Assembly: GCA_023974075.1 (NCBI GenBank)
Contig: JAMFTG010000672.1
Location: 41,001 to 105,000 of the forward strand
Direction: 5' to 3'
DNA length: 64,000 bases
Source of the DNA: Chaenocephalus aceratus
Taxonomy: Eukaryota > Chordata > Actinopteri > Perciformes > Channichthyidae
Position 1 is the first letter of the stretch, and each line of letters begins with the position of its first letter. Both the position numbers and the translations under genes were made by a program. Below the pieces are notes generated by a model. That model ran no database searches, was not told the origin of the DNA, and worked only from the letters and a program-made list of their open reading frames with translations. Positions 1-12,666 of the stretch are shown one piece after another.

Positions 1-463
1 TGTTAGTTCCAGGTTTAATATGTGCAATAAGTTCATTTCAATACGTTCTGCAATAAACATTGAACCAGTCCGGCCCTCGACTAGCACCCATTTTTTTTAT
101 TTTGGCCCGCTGTGGTGTTTGAGTTTGACCCCCTGCTCTAGAGGAAAGGAGTTGACACGAGGAGATCAGATGTATTTATTGGAACATATGAGACGGGTCC
201 AGTGTGGAATTTGTAGATGTGACCATGCATCCTCACACAGTCCAGGATTAATAATTAAGTTTATAAACATGTTCTCCTTGAAATGTACTTTTCCATCCCC
301 TCCCCTCGGGCCTCTTTCTGTCGGTCTGATTCTCTCGGGCTTTCGTTACAACCCCCTGGAGGCGGGAAAGATGTTTAAAAGAGACGCTGCGCTTTTCATT
401 TTCTCCTTTCCCTTTGCACACGTTCCCCGCACGGCGTCCACAGAGGACCAGCGTCCAGTTGGT

Positions 464-500
464 CACGTGACTCATGACACCAAAGGCACTCCGTATAAAT
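464..500 (+). promoter_or_regulatory. kcne4: Core promoter of kcne4: E-box/AP-1 overlap plus TATA box
   Basis: A TATA box (TATAAAT) lies at 494-500. Just upstream are an E-box CACGTG at 464-469 and a perfect AP-1 heptamer TGACTCA at 468-474, the two sharing bases 468-469. A start site about 25-35 bp downstream of the TATA box (roughly 525-530) would give a short leader ending at the splice donor at 596. That these sites act is inferred from spacing and consensus only. Confidence 0.65.
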
Positions 501-524
501 AACTGCAGCCGTTTAGCACTGCTT

Positions 525-595
525 GCCCAAACTCAAGGAGAGCTGCGAGAAACACAAGTGGGGAAAGTTCACGTGAGATTTACCTCTTCAGTCTG
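525..595 (+). other. kcne4: Non-coding first exon of kcne4 (5' UTR)
   Basis: The stretch starts ~25 bp after the TATA box and ends at a consensus splice donor (CTG|GTGAGT, intron starting at 596). It contains no ATG that opens a long frame. KCNE genes typically have untranslated leader exons spliced to one coding exon, which fits. The exact start is estimated from the TATA position. Confidence 0.55.
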
Positions 596-1220
596 GTGAG
601 TACACAGCTTATAGGATTGTGTTTCGTCTTACATCGACTTCAGCTTGTTGTGTGGACTTTTGGTAACTTTTTTTAAACAATTGAATGCTAAATTAAAACA
701 TAAGTACACAACTTTACAATTAAAACAAGTTAGAATCTATTGTCAGAAGAATGAGAAGATGTTTATTAAAGTCTAATCATGCACACTTGAGAATATACTC
801 ACGATGTGAAATGTTTTTAAACTGAGTGTCATTTACAAAATCGTTGAGGCATTGAATTACTTTTTTCTGCATGATCTTTTTCATCCATTGCAAGGTGACA
901 TATTCAGACTAAACTTTACTTTTATTTTTAACGTAATAAACCATAAACTTTGTGCATTGAATGCCATTTACTCAAATAAAATAAAAGCAAAGTCAAATGT
1001 TGATTAATAATTAGGGGAAACAAGTTCACTTTTTATACAAAACATACAACTTTGCGGTTGTATAATAATAACAAACGTTTTTTCAATCTTTTGAATAGCC
1101 AAACTCCACTCAAAGTGCGGTGCGCAACGCGTGCGCAACGCGTGCGTAATGCGTGCGTATAGGTGGAAACAATCCTCATATTTATGGATGTACTTTTCTT
1201 CATTTTTGTGTCCAATCTAG
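596..1220 (+). other. kcne4: kcne4 5'-UTR intron
   Basis: A ~625-bp intron from GTGAGT (596-601) to an acceptor ending TCTAG at 1220, preceded by a T-rich tract. The coding exon begins at 1221, and the start codon lies 28 bases into it. The interior is AT-rich. A short GC-rich tandem repeat (CGTGCG-type) lies at about 1120-1160. Confidence 0.55.
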
Positions 1221-1248
1221 GTCCTCCACATAAACTTCGCTGAGAAAA

Positions 1249-1798
1249 ATGGAGCACAAGGAAAACTCCACCTTGACTCCCAAACTGCTCTTCCTGCGCA
1301 CGCAGAGCAGCGCGCCCTCCCACGAGGAGCAGAGCAACGGGAACGCGTACCTGTACATTTTAATAGTCATGTCTTTCTACGGGATTTTCCTCTTTGGCAT
1401 AATGCTCGGCTACTTCCGCTCCAAAAGGAGAGAGAAGAGGAGGACCAACATATTCACGCGCCTCGTGCACGAAGAGGAGCAGCGGGAGTGGGGCGCGCTC
1501 CCGAAGAAAAACAGCATTACTTTTCAACCCGCGGTCCCGGAGCTGCCCGCGTTGCACGTGCCTTTCAGCGGGAACCACGTGCCATTCTGTGGGAACCATG
1601 GGAACCACTTCAGACACCTCCACTACGAGGGCGTGCCCCAGTCCTCCGCTGGCGTGCACGGTGTGCACGGAGCACAGCAGCGTCAGCTCCCAGTGCTCCT
1701 CCGCGGACACGCGCTTCGCCATAGAAGAGGAGACGGACAGCTGCGAGGCGGAGGGATCTGAGGAGCAGGTGAAGGACAGCGCGGAGGATTCAGGCTGA
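1249..1798 (+). CDS. kcne4: Potassium voltage-gated channel subfamily E member 4 (one apparent frameshift)
   Basis: KCNE4 is a single-pass membrane beta subunit that binds Kv pore subunits, notably KCNQ1, and in mammals inhibits current. Visible here: an N-glycosylation sequon (N6-S-T), an extracellular N-terminus, one membrane segment at about residues 34-56 with the family motif SFYGIFLFGIMLGY, then a basic juxtamembrane block (RSKRREKRR) and a cytosolic tail. Residues 1-130 read in one frame. From about 1636 on, the conserved-looking tail (Cys-Thr-Val-Cys, Ser-rich block, Glu/Asp-rich end) continues in the +1 frame to the stop at 1796-1798. The simplest cause is one extra base in the C run at 1636-1639, giving a product of ~182 residues. 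Unshifted, the frame ends at 1761 with a low-complexity Arg/Gly-rich tail unlike the family. A sequencing or assembly error seems likelier than a true break, because both halves are otherwise intact. The start is the first ATG after the acceptor. Confidence 0.9.
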
Positions 1799-1938
1799 TA
1801 TCTGCCCCAGAAAACAGACCCTGTGTTAAAAACCCTCCACGGCTTAAAAAGAGGAGAACACCCCCTGCAGAGAATACAGGAGGCTCTGAGGTGTTTCACA
1901 TCACAGAGACCGGGACAGTCCAACATCTGTATGCCGTA

Positions 1939-2164
1939 AATAAAACTTCCCAAATCAACATCCAGAGGAGGAAGAAGTAGATCTTTAACTTAAGTAGCAA
2001 TAGAAGTACTCTATTACTAGATCTGAATTCAAAACTTAAGTCAAAGTATGAGCCTCCAAATAAGAGTATATTAAAGTACTCATTGTGCAAAGTGGCCCAT
2101 ATCAGATGAATATACATTATGTAGTAAATAAAGGTATCTTATATCTCACCATGGGATCAATAAA
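1939..2164 (+). promoter_or_regulatory. Candidate kcne4 polyadenylation signals
   Basis: AATAAA hexamers occur at 1939-1944, 2127-2132 and 2159-2164, 141 to 361 bases after the stop. The last two lie inside a degenerate dispersed repeat (1975-2392), so a mobile repeat may supply the gene's 3' end. Which is used cannot be told from sequence. Confidence 0.45.
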
Positions 2165-2392
2165 GTTCATGATGAATTATTTAATGCTTATTTTGTAGAT
2201 TGATGTAATTTGAATTGAAGTAATAGAGGCTATCAAACACATGTTAGGCAGTACAACATACAATATTTGCCTCTGAAATGCAGGAGAGTAGAAGTCTCAG
2301 AAAATGGAAATATTATATATATATATATACACAAAATGTCAAAATTGTACTTAAGGACTTGAGTGAATGTATTCCTGTCCTCCACATCAGCA
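1975..2392 (-). repeat. Degenerate dispersed repeat ('tacttgagtatttcc' family), minus orientation
   Basis: Read on the minus strand it shows the family's landmarks: GGAGGAC near 2390, then ACTCAAGTCCTTAAGTACAA and a TATTTCCATTTTCTGAGA-like stretch, then a match to the AT-rich 'ggaccaatctgcac' part near 2090. Better copies are at 10222-10690, 48206-49577 and 60338-60995. An (AT)n run interrupts it near 2315-2330. Confidence 0.5.
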
Positions 2393-3989
<1,597 letters not shown>

Positions 3990-4188
3990 CCGGGCTGAGT
4001 GACGCAGCACAGAGAACACGCACACACGCTATCAGCATCCTGCAGGCTCTCAGCCTCACAACTCACTGCAGTGACGGCTCCGCACGCCAACAGCTTTAAT
4101 GGCCGGAGGGAAAACACGCGTATATTTTATGACGTATATTCATTGACAAGTGTAATAGCCTATATTGACCCAAAGGCGGCTGCAGCTT

Positions 4189-4190
<2 letters not shown>

Positions 4191-4228
<38 letters not shown>

Positions 4229-4268
4229 TGCGTGTGTGTGCGTGTGCGTGCGTGCGTGTGTGTGTGTG
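4191..4268. repeat. (TG)n microsatellite, imperfect
   Basis: TG repeats with interspersed CG steps (GCGCGTGCG) in the second half, i.e. an ageing or Z-DNA-prone variant. Confidence 0.95.
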
Positions 4269-4620
4269 AGAGAGAATGGATTTCCCTGTTTCTCCTCCCT
4301 AATTAAACATAATTTTAACAGCACCATTTGAACTGTAACGCCCCAGAGTATAATTAGGCGGGGAATTAACTGCATTGGCAAAAAGTATATGTTTATGGGT
4401 TTTTACTTTAAGTTGTTATCTTCATTTAACTAGGCTGAGCGTGTGTCAAACTCACATATAAGAATAAGCCTCAACAATAAAAGTTGATCTCAATAGCGTG
4501 GTGCCGTGATTACGTGTTTTTGTACGCTGACCCTGCATAGCTTTGGTTAATGACATTTTTCAATTTGGTTTTAAACGATGTGTGGCAAACAAACGTTTAT
4601 GATACATACGTTTAATGTTT

Positions 4621-6241
4621 GGCTATAAAGGAACCACAGCACGGTCACATGACTTCACATCACCACCGCTAAGCTAAAGGAGGCTAATGTTGGGCTATAA
4701 AGGAACTACAGCACGGTCACATGACTTCACGACACCACCGCTAAGCTAAAGGTGGCTAATGTTGGGCTATAAAGGAAATACAGCACGGTCACATGACTTC
4801 ACATCACCACCGCTAAGCTAAAGGTGGCTAATGTTGGGCTATAAAGGAACTAAAGCACGGTCACATGACTTCACATCACCACCGCTAAGCTAAAGGCGGC
4901 TAATGTTGGGCTATAAAGGAACTACAGCACGGTCACATGACTTCACGACACCACCGCTAAGCTAAAGGAGGCTAACGTTGGGCTATAAAGGAACTACAGC
5001 ACGGTCACATGACTTCACGACACCACCGCTAAGCTAAAGGAGGCTAATTCTGGGCTATAAAGGAACTACAAGCACGGTCACATGACTTCACGACACCACC
5101 GCTAAGCTAAAGGTGGCTAATGTAGGGGCTATAAAGGAACTACAGCACGGTCACATGACTTCACGACACACCACCGCTAAGCTAAAGGTGGCTAATGTAG
5201 GGCTATAAAGGAACTACAGCACGGTCACATGACTTCACGACACCACCGCTAAACTAAAAGTGGCTAATGTTGGGCTATAAAGGAACTACAGCACGGTCAC
5301 ATGACTTCACGACACCACCGCTAAACTAAAGGTGGCTAATGTTGGGCTATAAAGGAACTACAGCACGGTCACATGACTTCACGACACCACCGCTAAGCTA
5401 AAGGAGGCTAATGTTGGGCTATAAAGGAACTACAGCACGGTCACATGACTTCACGACACCACCGCTAAGCTAAAGGAGGCTAATGCTGGGCTATAAAGGA
5501 ACTACAGCACGGTCACATGACTTCACGACACCACCGCTAAGCTAAAGGAGGCTAATGCTGGGCTATAAAGGAACTACAGCACGGTCACATGACTTCACGA
5601 CACCACCGCTAAGCTAAAGGAGGCTAATGCTGGGCTATAAAGGAACTACAGCACGGTCACATGACTTCACGTCACCACCGCTAAGCTAAAGGCGACTAAC
5701 GTTGGGCTATAAAGGAACTACAGCACAGTCACATGACTTCACGACACCACCGCTAAGCTAAAGGTGGCTAATGTTGGGCTATAAAAGGAACTACAGCACG
5801 GTCACATGACTTCACGTCACCACCGCTAAGCTAAAGGCGACTAACGTTGGGCTATAAAGGAACTACAGCACGGTCACATGACTTCACGACACCACCGCTA
5901 AGCTAAAGGAGGCTAATGCTGGGCTATAAAGGAACTACAGCACAGTCACATGACTTCACGACACCACCGCTAAGCTAAAGGTGGCTAATGTTGGGCTATA
6001 AAGGAACTACAGCACGGTCACATGACTTCACGACACCACCGCTAAGCTAAAGGTGCTAATGTTGGGCTATAAAGGAACTACAGCACGGTCACATGACTTC
6101 ACGACACCACCGCTAAGCTAAAGGTGGCTAATGTTGGGCTATAAAGGAACTACAGCACGGTCACATGACTTCACGACACCACCGCTAAGCTAAAGGTGGC
6201 TAATGTTGGGCTATAAAGGAACTACAGCACGGTCACATGAC
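4621..6241. repeat. 72-bp minisatellite, about 22.5 copies
   Basis: The unit starts GGCTATAAAGGAAC, contains CGGTCACATGACTTCAC and ends with CTAAGCTAAAGGNGGCTAAT; its period is 72 bp (for example 4621 to 4693). Units differ at a few positions (ACATCACC against ACGACACC, GGAGGC against GGTGGC), with rare indels. Each carries a TATAAAG string and a TCACATGA E-box. The last unit breaks off at 6240 inside GGTCACATGA. No transposon ends were recognised at the flanks. Confidence 0.95.
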
Positions 6242-6819
6242 AAAAGTGCCATCAAGAAAAGAGGTACAGAAGGATTTCAGTATCTAATTTTCTCTGTCTA
6301 CCTAGCATTTATTAAATCAAATAACTATTCATATCTTACACTGCACTGTAGCTTTAATTCTTGTGTTTCATACCTGTTTTATTCTAAATTATCTAGTATT
6401 TTAGTGTTATTTTATCATGCGTTTCATGCACCATGTCTTGTGTTGAAACATGCTGGACAAACAAACTTGCCTTCCCTATCTTCCGGACAGCCTGACCCAG
6501 ACACTTGTTGAAGCATTTTGAAATCTAACTTCCTACACAACATAAACTCCTCCCTGTTTAATTCATTCATTTATTATCAACAAGGAAGTCGCGGCGGATG
6601 CTCTGCCGTGTCTCTAGAAGAGGGAAACTTGCCCTCTTCTCTGGTTCAACAGCAGCCGTGTCACAGTAAAGAGACTTTTTCTCAAAAGGAGGAAGGAGTG
6701 AGAGGGAGAATAAGCAGCAGCTGTGATGCAAGGACGTGGAGCAGGATGTTGCCATTAGTTTTCCCCTCTGGGAATCCATGGTGGTCTGTGTCCTGAATCA
6801 GGCCTCACACATCCAGCCT
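6242..6819. other. Non-coding stretch, no gene seen
   Basis: Mixed-composition sequence between the 72-bp array and the next MITE. Open frames of 92-102 codons cross it but resemble no known protein and lack coding features. Confidence 0.45.
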
Positions 6820-6823
6820 TTAA

Positions 6824-9721
6824 AGGTCCCCTATTATTCGGTTGGTTCATCAATATATCACAGGTCTCAGATCCAGAGCCTGTCTCTGATTGGCTGAAAC
6901 ACCAAACAGATCATTGCAGCATTACCCATAATCCTTGGTACCTTGGTTGCTGATTGGCTGATGGTTACACAAGACAACACATCGTTATGACATCACAAAG
7001 TGGTCCAAAATCTGATCAGCTCATTTTCAGACAGGTTTTTTATAGAAATTGATCAAAAAGAGAGAGAATCTTTGTTCCTGAAACTTTCAGAGTCTCTTTC
7101 TTCAGAGGGGACACATGTTGATGTAGAAGAGACATGAAGAAGAGGGGACACATGTTGATGTAGAAGAGACATGAAGAAGAGGGGACATATGTTGATGAGA
7201 AGAGACATGAAGAAGAGGGGACATATGTTGATGTAGAAGAGACATGAAGGAGGGGACACATGTTGATGTAGAAGAGACATGAAGAAGAGGGACACATGGA
7301 TGATGTAGAAGACATGAAGAAGAGGGGACACATGTTGATGTAGAAGAGACATGAAGAAGAGAGGACACATGTTGATGTAGAAGAGACATGAAGAAGAGGG
7401 GACACTGTTGATGTAGAAGAGACATGAAGAAGAGGGGACACATGTTGATGTAGAAGAGACATGAAGAGAGGGGACACATGTTGATGTAAGAGACATGAAG
7501 AAGAGGGGACACATGTTGATGTAGAAGAGACATGAAGAAGAGGGGACACATGTTGATGTAGAAGAGACATGAAGAAGAGAGGACACATGTTGATGTGTAG
7601 AAGAGACATGAAGAAGAGGGGACACATGTTGATGTAGAAGAGACAGAAGAAGAGGGGACACATGTTGATGTAGAAGAGAGAGACATGAAGAGAGAGGACA
7701 CATGTTGATGTAGAAGAGACATGAGAAGAGGGGACACATGTTGATGTAGAAGAGACATGAAGAAGAGGGGACACATGTTGATGTAGAAGAGACACGAAGA
7801 AGAGGGGACACATGTTGATGTAGAAGAGAACGAAGAAGAGGGGACACATGTTGATGTAGAAGAGACATGAAGAAGAGGGGACACATGTTGATGTAGAAGA
7901 GACATGAAGGAGGGGACACATGTTGATATAGAGAGACATGAAGAAGAGGGGACACATGTGATGTAGAAGAGACATGAAGTAGAGGGGACACATGTTGATG
8001 TAGAAGAGACATGAAGAAGAGGGGACACATGTTGATGTAGGAGACATGAAGAAGAGGGGACACATGTTGATGTAGAAGAGACATGAAGAAGAGGGGACAC
8101 ATGTTTGATGTAGAAGAGACATGGAGAAGAGGGGACACATGTTCATGTAGAAGAGACATGAAGAAGAGGGGGACACATGTTGATGTAGAAGAGACATGAA
8201 GAAGAGGGGACACATGTTGATGTAGAGAGACATGAAGAAAGAGAGGACACATGTTGATGTAGAAGAGACATGAAGAAGAGGGGACACTGTTCATGTAGAA
8301 GAGACATGAAGAAGAGGGGACACATGTTGATGTAGAAGAGACATGAAGAGAGGGGACACATGTTGATGGAAGAGACATGAAGAAGAGGGGACACATGTTG
8401 ATGTAGAAGGACATGAAGAAGAGGGGACACATGTTGATGTAGAAGAGACATGAAGCGAGGGGACACATGTTGATGTAGAAGAGACATGGACGAAGAGGGA
8501 CACATGTTCATGTAGAGAGACATGTGAAGAGGGGGACACATGTTGATGTAGAAGAGACAGAAGAAGAGGGGACACATGTTGATGTAGAAGAGACATGAAG
8601 AGAGGACCATGTTGATGTAGAAGAGAATGAGGGACACATGTTGATGTAGAGACATGAAGAAGAGGGGACACATGTTGATGTAGAAGAGACATGAAGAAGA
8701 GGGGGACACCATGTTGATGTAGAAGAGACATGAAGAAGAGGGGACACATGTTGATGTAGAAGAGACATGAAGAAGAGGGGACACATGTTGATGTAGAAGA
8801 GACATGAAGAAGAGGGACACATGTTGATGTAGAAGAGACATGAAGAAGAGGGGACACATGTTGATGTAGAAGAGACATGAAGAAGAGGGACACATGTTGA
8901 TGTAGAAGAGACATGAAGAGAGAGGGGACACTGTTGATGTAGAAGACATGAAGAAGAGGGGACACCATGTTGATGTAGAAGAGACATGAAGAAGAGGGGA
9001 CACATGTTGATGTAGAAGAGACCGAAGAAGAGGGGACACATGTTGATGTAGAAGAGAAACGAAGAAGAGGGGACACATGTTGATGTAGAAGAGACATGAA
9101 GAAGAGGGGACACATGTTGATGTAGAAGAGACATGAAGAAGAGGGGACACATGTTGATATAGAAGAGACATGAAGAAGAGGGGACATATGTTGATGTAGA
9201 GAGACATGAAGTAGAGGGGACACATGTTGATGTAGAAGAGACATGAAGAAGAGGGGACACATGTTGATGTAGAGGAGACATGAAGAAGAGGGGACACATG
9301 TTGATGTAGAAGAGACATGAAGAAGAGGGGACACATGTTGATGTAGAAGAGACATGGAGAAGAGGGGACACATGTTCATGTAGAAGAGACATGGAGAAGA
9401 GGGGACACATGTTGATGTAGAGAGACATGAAGAAGAGGGGACACATGTTGATGTAGAAGGACATGAAAGAGAGGGGACACATGTTGATATAGAAGAGACA
9501 TGAAGAAGAGGGGACATATGTTGATGTAGAAGAGACATGGATGAAGTAGAGGGGACACATGTTGATGTAGAAGAGACATGAAGAAGAGGGGACACATGTT
9601 GATGTAGAAGAGACATGGAGAAGAGGGGACACATGTTGATGTAGAAGAGACATGAAGAAGAGGGGACACATGTTGATGTAGAAGAGACATGGAGAAGAGC
9701 ATTTTGCATTATAGGTGACCT
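6824..9721. mobile_element. TTAA-flanked MITE with internal minisatellite expansion
   Basis: Left end: TTAA (6820-6823) then AGGTCCCCTATTAT. Right end: GCATTATAGGTGACCT then TGAA (9722-9725), one base from TTAA. The two ends are inverted repeats of one another (AGGTCMCCTAT). About 290 bp at the left and 20 bp at the right are ordinary MITE sequence; the rest is a 37-bp tandem array. TTAA target sites are typical of piggyBac-like elements. No transposase is encoded. Confidence 0.75.
7113..9700. repeat. 37-bp minisatellite, about 70 copies
   Basis: The unit reads GGGGACACATGTTGATGTAG followed by AAGAGACATGAAGAAGA, with many 1-3-bp indels. Because 37 is not a multiple of three and the unit lacks stops on the minus strand, three overlapping minus-strand frames stay open for hundreds of codons (Ser/Cys/His-rich). 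These are not genes. Confidence 0.95.
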
Positions 9722-9734
9722 TGAAGTAGAATTC

Positions 9735-9905
9735 TAAAGGTTCTTTAGTTGAGTATTTCTATTTATGCTTATTTGTGCTTCTATTCCACTATAATCAGAG
9801 ATAAATGGAAAAAGAAGTTTGAGGTTCTTGTACTAAGTATGTACATTGTACTACTTATGTTCAAGTACTATTTGGAGGCACATATTTTACTTTGTCTCCT
9901 CTACA
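9735..9905 (+). repeat. Dispersed repeat fragment
   Basis: Matches the reverse complement of 61020-61160: shared strings include GTTCTTGTACTAAGTA, TTTGGAGGCACATATT and TTTGTCTCCTCTACAA. It runs directly into the L2-like fragment. Family undetermined; it resembles the 'tacttgag' dispersed repeats. Confidence 0.5.
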
Positions 9906-9928
9906 ATTACACTTCTGAGTTGACAAAT

Positions 9929-10157
9929 ATGACATGTGGGGTTCCTCAAGGCTCCATCTTGGGGCCTCTTCTCTTTAACGTCTACATGCTACCACTGGCT
10001 CAGATAATGAAAAACAACAAAATAAGTTACCATAGCTATGCGGATGACACACACATTTTAAATGCCATTTTTTAATGTCTTTCGTTTTTTGTAAAGCACT
10101 TTGAATTGCCTTGTGTTGAAAAGTGCTATATAAATAAACTTGCCTTGCCTTGCCTTA
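9929..10157 (+). mobile_element. L2-like LINE remnant, internally deleted
   Basis: The first ~145 bp encode reverse-transcriptase block motifs GVPQGSILGPLLF and YADDT in one open frame (9929-10075). The frame then jumps directly to the element's 3' tail (TTTGTAAAGCACTTTGAATT, TATAAATAAACTTGCCTTGCC). The C-terminal third of the RT and its downstream domain are missing, so this is an internally deleted, dead copy. The same family is present on the minus strand at 21104-22600. Confidence 0.8.
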
Positions 10158-10221
10158 CATACATTTTTAACATAGGTTGCCAGTCACTCTACAAAAGACA
10201 AATCAGCTGATGAATTGTGAT

Positions 10222-10690
10222 GCCTAACCAGAGGTGTAAAGTACATTTACTCAAGTACTGTGCTTAAGTACAATTTTGAGAGTATGTCCATGTTAAGCTA
10301 CTGTGTACTTCTACTCCACTACAATTCAGAGGTACATGGTGTACTTTTCCTCCACTACATGTATTTTAATCCCTTTAGTTACTCTACAGATCTGGATGAA
10401 TGATGGTAAATCTAATCAAGTGTTGAATCAGACTTTAGTTCCACCTGGAGTAAATCCACCAGCTACCCTGCAGCCTACAAAGTACTTCAGACTAGCTGCA
10501 CCTTTACCAGCTTTGAGAACACTTTCATGATCAATCATTAAAAACATATATATATATTATTCTGAAATGGACCAATCTGCACAACGACTTTTACTGTCTT
10601 TCACTATATTCTGATGAGAATACTTTTCTACTTTGACTTGAGGAACATTTTGAATGCAGGACTTTACTGTAACAGAGTTACACACTTACA
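10222..10690 (+). repeat. Dispersed repeat ('tacttgagtatttcc' family)
   Basis: Starts with the family's typical AGAGGTGTAAAGTACATTTA, then the ACTCAAGTACTGTGCTTAAG block, followed by TCTACTCCACTACAATTCAG, a single copy of the unit tandemly repeated at 48452-48643, and the AT-rich CTGAAATGGACCAATCTGCA block. Confidence 0.75.
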
Positions 10691-10881
10691 TATATTTGTA
10701 TACTAACAAAGGATTACATAATATAGTGTGTAATTATGAACCGGTGTGAAAGCAGTCGCTCTTATGGACAGCTCATTGTAGACAAAGTTATATAAGAAAT
10801 GGTGATGAAATTGCCGGGTTGACTATGTTGCCTTCATAAAATATTTACACAATGAGATTTATTATATATAACCCTCATTAA

Positions 10882-11278
10882 AAGTGGGGTAGGTCATGTT
10901 GGAGAAACCAGCTCGAGTGCACTAGAATTTGAAAATACACAGTTGAAAAAAATCTGCCCCTTCCTTCAGACTTCCTTACAGAGCCCCTCCTCCAACACAC
11001 ACGAACGTGCACATGACCAATGAGGGCACGAGATAAGTTTGTGCACGGATGGAAGGCTGACAGGCAGGTAGGCCATCCAGTTACTTTAGCCGGGCCGAGG
11101 CAGATGATTGGTCGAGCTTTTTACAGCGCCACGGCTTCCACAGATGATATATTTGTATGGATTTGTTGTCAAATATATAATTTCAGATATTCATAGCTAT
11201 CGGGATGTTAAGAGCATTCCATGGAATACAACAACACGTGTATCTTGAGCCGGTTTCTCAAACTTAACTACACCACCT
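10882..11278 (+). mobile_element. TTAA-flanked MITE, family M1 (copy 1)
   Basis: TTAA at 10878-10881 and 11279-11282 frame an element beginning AAGTGGGGTAGGTC and ending CTACACCACCT, with imperfect terminal inverted repeats. Internal landmarks shared with the other copies (23584, 42105, 58143): CAGCTCGAGTGC, GACCAATGAGGGCACGAG, AGAGCATTCCATGGAATA. No coding capacity. Confidence 0.8.
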
Positions 11279-11282
11279 TTAA

Positions 11283-11804
11283 CTGTAGGGGTACCAAAGG
11301 GAAGCAGCAGCATGTACAATAACCGGGAGAGAGAAAACAGGAGAGGAAAGTGATTTGTGAAGCCACAAGATGGTCTTTTAATTAATAAAATAAAAAGTGG
11401 CTCACCAGCCAATTTGCAAACTTACGACAAAACAACTTTCTCATAACAGAAAGCGACCACAGTAAACCGTAACACTACTCAGAACTTCTACAAGTTCCAC
11501 AACAACCAAACACTGCTGCTCAGATCATCCACTGCCATCCATGCAGCTCACAGGAGAAGGAGAGAGAGGGTGTTTCTCAATGTCGAGGAAGGCTGCTCCA
11601 GAGCCACTATTTCAAGGATGCTACGTCATCGAGTGCCGCCGAAGGACTGTTCCAATGTCCAGGATACTTGGAATTATACTACGGCTTCCACAGATGACAT
11701 TTTTGTATGAATTTTTTGTCAAATATTAATTTAATATATTCATTGCTATCGGGGTGTTAAGAGCATTCCATGGAATACAACGTGAATTACCTACCCCACC
11801 TTTA
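11283..11804 (+). mobile_element. Composite of a shared ~400-bp segment and a second M1 right half
   Basis: From CTGTAGGGGTACCAAAGGGA onward this matches 23966-24365, so the M1 MITE plus its right flank exist twice in the window. The left part of a second element (GGTGTTTCTCAATGTCGAGG, from 11560) breaks off near 11675 into the right half of another M1 copy (11680-11804, ending ACCTACCCCACCT, then TTAA). This indicates nested insertion or recombination between copies. Confidence 0.6.
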
Positions 11805-11808
11805 ATGT

Positions 11809-12630
11809 GGATGTAATAACTTAGAACATCGCTTCACTTTACTGTAAAGCAGCCTTTAAAAGCAAGATGTGCCATACGACCATGTTATGATATCCAACAC
11901 AGTATATAGTCTTATTTCGCCCAGCACTCTATTCACGGCCAACATTAGAGTTATATTGTGGACTCATGTCCCTTTTATCACCTGATGGCGAGCCGTAAGA
12001 AGATGACTCAGTCTCATGCAGATGCACGTTACAGCCGGTCATCCTAATCCTATTTGCTGTACCTCCCTGCAGCGCTCGGCCTCTTCAGAGAGTCATTACG
12101 GAGCCTTTTTTAAAGCAGTTGTGCGGCAGTGATACTGATGAGCTTATTATAAGACCCACAACTTTCTCTGGAGTTCTCATCTCGACTCTGACCTTTTTTA
12201 TCCGTATCTCGGAGACTCCAAAGCTTCTCATTATCCCGTGGTTTAATGCACCGTCGCACACTGAACCGGGACTGAATGAACGGGGTTTTGAGTTATTAGT
12301 TATTAAAAAGCATACATAACAACACAAAGAAAGCACATCCAGGTACATACAGTACATCACCTACGAAGCAGTTGACCAGTTCGAAATGAAATAATAATAG
12401 TAATAACAATAATACGAAAAAAGAATGTACACAATATTAATACTCAGGTATACTTAATTGTCAATTCTTACCTCATGTTTCTTATAAATCTTAATTTAGT
12501 GTTCTTTACTTTTCCCATCTTCCCTCAAATATATGCACGTGCTTGTTCCTTTAAAGCTTGTTGTGTATTATAAAAAGTGTGTGTGTGCCGTCCGCCCGTC
12601 AGTCTGTCTATATTGACGTCATCAGCCCCT
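11809..12630. other. Non-coding stretch, no gene seen
   Basis: Mixed sequence. Short overlapping ORFs on both strands at 12085-12360 have no recognisable similarity or domain. Nothing else was identified. Confidence 0.45.
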
Positions 12631-12666
12631 CACACCCACCCACCCACCCACCTACACACACACCAA

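Noticed and set aside
4621..6241. Transposon origin for the 72-bp array
   Set aside because: I could not find inverted ends, target duplications or an LTR at its flanks, so I left it as a plain minisatellite.
7113..9700. Possible CRISPR-like repeat array
   Set aside because: The repeats are contiguous with no unique spacers, and the genome is vertebrate.
7040..9709. Several minus-strand ORFs of 332-472 codons rich in Ser, Cys, His, Leu
   Set aside because: They are three overlapping frames of a 37-bp stop-free tandem unit. The residue pattern cycles with the array and ends at its edges.
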